DNA of 9,021 bases, taken from assembly GCA_023230905.1 (NCBI GenBank), contig JALNWL010000101.1, positions 1 to 9,021 of the forward strand, read 5' to 3'. Both the position numbers and the translations under genes were made by a program. Of the stretch, positions 6,404-9,021 are shown in pieces (within the stretch, counting starts at the first letter, position 1; each line of letters begins with the position of its first letter). Source of the DNA: Syntrophales bacterium (lineage in GTDB: Bacteria; Desulfobacterota; Syntrophia; Syntrophales; UBA2251). The notes beneath the pieces were generated by a model. That model saw only the letters and a program-made list of their open reading frames with translations. It did not search any database and was not told the origin of the DNA.

Positions 6404-6529
6404 ACAGGCTGTTGAAAAACGCTCATCCGCGGCGTTGCATTGCAAACCTCATCACTCGACGTATGTCCATATACGTCTCGCTCTTCGGTTTTTGCGCGCC
6501 TTGCACCTGAGCATTTTTGAACGGCCTGT
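6404..6529. repeat. 126-bp imperfect palindromic intergenic repeat (MITE-like)
   Basis: The terminal arms 6404-6425 and 6508-6529 are inverted copies with 19 of 22 positions matching (ACAGGC...GAAAAA type ends). An internal perfect stem, GACGTAT / ATACGTC (6458-6464 and 6471-6477), sits almost exactly at the midpoint, so the whole element is one long imperfect palindrome. It encodes no supported protein. The ends resemble dispersed intergenic repeats I associate with deltaproteobacterial genomes, which I cannot confirm here. It lies 12 bp after the ThDP enzyme stop and could fold in the transcript, acting as a 3' stabiliser or partial terminator before the dehydrogenase gene. Confidence 0.75.
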
Positions 6530-6536
6530 ACAATCC

Positions 6537-6554
6537 GGGTGTCTTTCGACACCC
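6537..6554 (+). other. Short stem-loop upstream of the dehydrogenase ribosome site
   Basis: GGGTGTC (6537-6543) pairs perfectly with GACACCC (6548-6554) around a TTTC tetraloop. It lies just past the palindromic repeat and about ten bases before the G-rich ribosome site. No T-run follows, so it is not a terminator on this strand. It is probably a 5'-leader or intergenic mRNA hairpin. Confidence 0.5.
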
Positions 6555-6573
6555 TGCTCAAAAAGGGGGGGGG

Positions 6574-7806
6574 ATGATGAAAGCGCTGCTGTTTTCCGCG
6601 TCCGCGGCGAAGTTCGTGGTGCTCAAGCCCCTGGGCGCCCTGTTTCCGTCTCTCTTCTACAAGGGGCCGATCGCAACGGTCCGGCTGGCCGAGATCCCCG
6701 AGCCCGCCCTGCCGGGGCCGGACTGGGTCAAGCTCCGGACGCTCCTGTGCGGGTTCTGCGGCTCCGACCAGAGCCTGGTCTTCCTCAAGGATTCCCCCAC
6801 CGCCTCGCCCTTCACCTCCTTCCCCTGCGTCCTGGGCCACGAGCTGTGCGGCGAGGTCGTGGAGGCCGGGGCGGGCGTCGCGGGGGTTAACGTCGGGGAC
6901 CGCGTGACGCTGTCGCCGGGGCTTCCCTGCGCCGCCCGCGGGATCGATCCGGCCTGCCCAAGCTGCCGGGCCGGACGCCCCGGGAGCTGCGAGAACACGG
7001 CGCGGGGACGCCTGTCGCCGGGGATGTTCACGGGAATCTGCCGGGACGTCAACGGCGGCTTCGCCCCGTATCTCGTCGCGCACGCCGGTCAGATCTACCG
7101 GCTGCCGGAAGGGATGTCCGTCGAGGCCGGCGCCCTCATGGAGCCCCTGGGCGTGACCCTCCAGGCGGTGCTCGACAACCGGCCGGAGCCGCGGGACCGG
7201 GTGCTCGTCATCGGCGCCGGGGTCATCGGCAGCCTGGTTGTCCAGTCGATCCGGGCGCTCGGCATCCCCTGCACGATCACGGTGGCGGAACCTTCCCGGT
7301 TTCACGCCGAGCTCGCGGCGAAGGCGGGCGCCGACCACGTGGTGACGGACGGCGACATCCCGGGGGCGGCCGTGCGCATCGCGGGCGCGGCGTCCTACAA
7401 GCCGCTCCTCGGGAAACCGATCCTGATGGGCGGCTTCACGAAGATCTTCGACTGCGTCGGCCACACCGACACGCTGCGGCCGGCCATGCGTTCGCTCGCC
7501 GGGGGCGGCACCCTGAGCGTCGTGGGCATCGGGGACGAGGTCAAGCTGGACCTCACGCCCCTATGGCTCAAGCTCCAGACGATCCGGGGCGTCTATGCCC
7601 ACGGCGTCAACTCCGTGGACGGCCGCCGCGAGCACGTCTTCGAGACGGCCCTCCGCTTCGCCGCCGAAGGCCGGGTGAACCTCAAGGGGATGATCACTCA
7701 CACCTTCCCCCTGGAGCGCTACGCGGACATGATCGAGGTAAACATGCGCAAGGCGGCGAACCGGGCGGTCAAGACGGCCGTGTCCTTCCCGGCGGAGTCA
7801 CCGTAA
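6574..7806 (+). CDS. Zinc-dependent medium-chain alcohol/polyol dehydrogenase
   Basis: A 410-residue NAD(P)-dependent dehydrogenase of the zinc MDR superfamily. The catalytic-zinc ligands visible are Cys62 (GFCGSDQ), His89 with Glu90 (GHE) and Glu190 (MEPLG). Four structural-zinc cysteines are at 119, 128, 131 and 139. The Rossmann motif GAGVIG is at 214-219, and an acidic residue, Glu239, near the end of the second strand favours NAD. It is longer than the usual 340-360 residues: an N-terminal segment at about 11-35 and a stretch at about 262-290 within the Rossmann half look like insertions. The start is ATG 6574, or the adjacent ATG 6577, behind AGGGGGGGGG. A further in-frame ATG at 6517 lies inside the palindromic repeat and is rejected. 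It probably oxidises or reduces a hydroxy/oxo intermediate linked to the neighbouring ThDP enzyme; the substrate is unknown. Confidence 0.92.
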   Translation: MMKALLFSASAAKFVVLKPLGALFPSLFYKGPIATVRLAEIPEPALPGPDWVKLRTLLCGFCGSDQSLVFLKDSPTASPFTSFPCVLGHELCGEVVEAGAGVAGVNVGDRVTLSPGLPCAARGIDPACPSCRAGRPGSCENTARGRLSPGMFTGICRDVNGGFAPYLVAHAGQIYRLPEGMSVEAGALMEPLGVTLQAVLDNRPEPRDRVLVIGAGVIGSLVVQSIRALGIPCTITVAEPSRFHAELAAKAGADHVVTDGDIPGAAVRIAGAASYKPLLGKPILMGGFTKIFDCVGHTDTLRPAMRSLAGGGTLSVVGIGDEVKLDLTPLWLKLQTIRGVYAHGVNSVDGRREHVFETALRFAAEGRVNLKGMITHTFPLERYADMIEVNMRKAANRAVKTAVSFPAESP

Positions 7807-7816
7807 AGTCCGACTT

Positions 7817-7850
7817 CCGTTCCCCTGAATCATGAAAAACGGGGGAAAGG
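7817..7850 (+). terminator. Weak possible terminator hairpin after the dehydrogenase gene
   Basis: TTCCCC (7820-7825) pairs with GGGGAA (7842-7847), with two further flanking C-G pairs after a mismatch, around a 16-base loop. It starts 10 bases after the dehydrogenase stop. No T-run follows, so intrinsic termination is doubtful, and the element is recorded only as a possibility. Confidence 0.2.
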
Positions 7851-7863
7851 CGTCATTTCCGGA

Positions 7864-7869
7864 TTGACA
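7864..7869 (+). promoter_or_regulatory. Possible -35 element upstream of the Crp-type gene
   Basis: A perfect TTGACA lies 73 bases before the regulator start, in the 136-bp gap after the dehydrogenase. I find no convincing -10 at 16-18 bases; CATGGA at 13 bases is a poor match. A short dyad, ACCTTcccAAGGT (7904-7916), follows. An activator-dependent promoter is possible, but the support is thin. Confidence 0.25.
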
Positions 7870-7942
7870 ACCGACGACAAACCATGGAAGAAAAGGACGA
7901 GCGACCTTCCCAAGGTGGTTCACCCGATAACAGGAGGAAAGA

Positions 7943-8623
7943 ATGAGCCCGGGCAGTCTCCTCAAGAAGATCAGCATGTTTGAAGCTTTATCCATCAAAG
8001 ACCGGGAGGAATTGGCGCAGCTCCTGCGATATCAGACGATAAAGAAGGGGGAGATCCTTTTTCGCAAGGGCGACGAGGGAACAGCCCTGTATCTGATTAA
8101 AAGCGGGCGGATCAGGATCGTCCTGAAGGTCCGGCTGGAGGACGAGATGACCCTCGCGGTCCTTTCGGACGGGGATTTCTTCGGCGAAATGTCCCTTCTG
8201 GATGGTTTGCCCCGCTCCGCGGATGCCTCAGCCCACGAAGATACGGAACTTTATGTCCTCAATCGCACCGACTTCATCCGTTTCTTGATGCATAGCGAAC
8301 ATGCCATGAAGGCCATTCTCTACACCCTCTCCACGCGGTTGCGCAAGACGGACGACCTGCTGGGCGAGACGGCCTTTCTCAACATCTCCTCCCGCCTGGC
8401 CAAAAGGCTTGTGGAACTGGCGGAGACCCGGGGGATCCATCAGGCGGGTTCGATGCACGTTGAACTCACGCTGACTCAGAAGGAACTGGCCAGTCTGGTC
8501 GGCGTCAGCCGGGAGAGCATCAATAAAGAACTGAAGCGGTGGCGGGCAAGAAACCTCGTCGCTACTTCCCGCAATCGCCTCATCATCACCGACCTGGCCG
8601 CTATTCGCAAACATGTCCGGTGA
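7943..8623 (+). CDS. Crp/Fnr-family transcriptional regulator
   Basis: A 226-residue regulator with both Crp domains. The N-terminal cyclic-nucleotide-binding beta-roll (about 12-115) has the phosphate-binding cassette FGEMSLLDGLPRSA, with Glu82, Arg91 and Ser92 matching the cAMP contacts of E. coli CAP, so ligand binding is plausible. A long dimerisation helix spans about 115-145. The winged HTH at about 177-200 reads LTQKELASLVGVSRESINKEL, with the Arg190-Glu191 pair that contacts DNA in CAP. There are no cysteines, so it is not an Fe-S FNR sensor. The start follows AGGAGG by six bases. Its stop is 9 bp before a LarA-like gene, so the two are co-transcribed. In Lactobacillus plantarum the lar operon is controlled by a Crp/Fnr-type protein, LarR, a suggestive parallel. 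Its GC content is clearly below that of both neighbours. The family is sure, the signal is not. Confidence 0.93.
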   Translation: MSPGSLLKKISMFEALSIKDREELAQLLRYQTIKKGEILFRKGDEGTALYLIKSGRIRIVLKVRLEDEMTLAVLSDGDFFGEMSLLDGLPRSADASAHEDTELYVLNRTDFIRFLMHSEHAMKAILYTLSTRLRKTDDLLGETAFLNISSRLAKRLVELAETRGIHQAGSMHVELTLTQKELASLVGVSRESINKELKRWRARNLVATSRNRLIITDLAAIRKHVR

Positions 8624-8632
8624 GGAGGGACG

Positions 8633-9021
8633 ATGCGGGTTCGGCTGGCGTACGACAGGGACGGACTGACGGTCGATTTTCCCGACGACGGCGTCGACGT
8701 GATCGCGCCGCGCTTCGTGGCGGGGCTTCCGGACGAGGCGGCCGCCTTGCGGAGCGCCCTGCGTGCGCCCCTCGGCGCCCGGCCGTTGAGGGAGGTCGTG
8801 GCCCCCGGCGACGACGTGGTCATCGTCTTTCCCGACGGGACCCGGCCGATGCCCTCCGCCCGCCTCCTCCCAGTCCTTCTCGCCGAACTCGACGCCCTGC
8901 CCCCCGAGCGGATCACGCTGCTCAACGCCCTGGGCGCCCACCGCGCCAACACCCGCGCGGAGCTGACGGACATGCTGGGGGCCGAAATCGTGAGCCGCTA
9001 CCGCATCCTGCAGCACGATCC
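8633..9021 (+). CDS. larA: LarA-family protein (nickel-dependent lactate racemase-like), 3' end outside window
   Basis: The first 129 codons of a gene that runs off the right edge, with GAGGAGGG about five bases upstream of the ATG and a 9-bp gap from the Crp-type gene. The translation begins MRVRLAYDRDGLTVDFPDDG. It contains the family hallmarks FPDGTRPMP (about 66-74) and LGAHRANTRAEL (about 100-111). By family alignment, Arg71 and His103 appear to correspond to the active-site arginine and first catalytic histidine of L. plantarum LarA. The lysine that tethers the nickel-pincer nucleotide cofactor would be off-window. LarA homologues racemise or epimerise 2-hydroxyacids, and many act on substrates other than lactate. 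The link with the ThDP enzyme and dehydrogenase upstream suggests 2-hydroxyacid metabolism. The larA symbol denotes family membership; lactate as substrate is not shown. Confidence 0.85.
   Translation, partial: MRVRLAYDRDGLTVDFPDDGVDVIAPRFVAGLPDEAAALRSALRAPLGARPLREVVAPGDDVVIVFPDGTRPMPSARLLPVLLAELDALPPERITLLNALGAHRANTRAELTDMLGAEIVSRYRILQHD

Noticed and set aside
6517..6573. Upstream in-frame start for the dehydrogenase, 19 codons earlier
   Set aside because: The ATG lies in the terminal arm of the palindromic repeat and the extra residues do not look like dehydrogenase sequence. The ATG at 6574/6577 follows a G-rich ribosome site.
7943..8623. FNR-type oxygen sensor
   Set aside because: The protein has no cysteines, so it cannot hold the iron-sulfur cluster of FNR.
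8228..9016. 262-codon minus-strand frame opposite the Crp-type and LarA-like genes
   Set aside because: No domain-like content, and it conflicts with two recognisable plus-strand genes.
1..9021. CRISPR arrays, tRNA or rRNA genes, transposase genes, phage genes, toxin-antitoxin or defence systems
   Set aside because: I looked for them and saw no regularly spaced repeats, RNA gene signatures or matching protein motifs. The only mobile-like element is the 126-bp palindromic repeat.

Overview
The window reads as chromosomal DNA from a GC-rich Gram-negative bacterium. Evidence for an outer membrane is direct: a TolC-type outer-membrane efflux gene sits beside a HlyD-type periplasmic adaptor gene. 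GC content, gene style, and a palindromic intergenic repeat of a kind I associate with syntrophic or sulfate-reducing deltaproteobacteria (Syntrophus-like Desulfobacterota) suggest that group. The taxonomic guess is an inference from general familiarity, not from a search.

Left block, minus strand (1-4250). In transcription order this holds a TetR-family repressor (3597-4250), a TolC-like outer-membrane factor (2119-3489), a HlyD-family adaptor (1090-2100) and two consecutive ABC ATPase genes (338-1093, and 1-357 running off the left edge). The spacing is tight: 18 bp, then a 4-bp ATGA overlap, then a 20-bp overlap. This is the layout of the E. coli cecR-ybhGFSR drug/cation exporter locus, with two differences. 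The outer-membrane component is built in, and the two nucleotide-binding domains that E. coli YbhF carries in one chain are separate genes. The ABC-2 permeases should lie just beyond the left edge. A promoter with a 22-bp imperfect dyad over its -10 region lies upstream of tetR. A long hairpin lies between tetR and tolC.

Intergenic hub (4251-4721). This 471-bp divergent region has no convincing gene. It holds the tetR promoter/operator, a second 22-bp AT-centred palindrome, a sigma70-like promoter facing right with a dyad over its -10, and a leader of about 128 nt with small hairpins.

Right block, plus strand (4722-9021). It contains a thiamine-diphosphate enzyme of the acetolactate synthase / 2-hydroxyacyl-CoA lyase superfamily (4722-6392), a 126-bp palindromic repeat (6404-6529), and a zinc-dependent medium-chain dehydrogenase preceded by a nine-G tract (6574-7806). 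These are followed by a Crp/Fnr-type regulator of clearly lower GC (7943-8623) and, 9 bp later, the start of a LarA-family (nickel-dependent lactate racemase-like) gene cut by the right edge (8633-9021). Together they suggest a small 2-hydroxyacid / carbonyl metabolism island, with the Crp-type protein as its likely local regulator. The substrate cannot be read from the sequence. Nothing here is clearly a wholly new system. The least explained parts are the palindromic repeat, the tetR-tolC hairpin, the hub palindromes, and the combination of ThDP enzyme, dehydrogenase, Crp and LarA-like genes.
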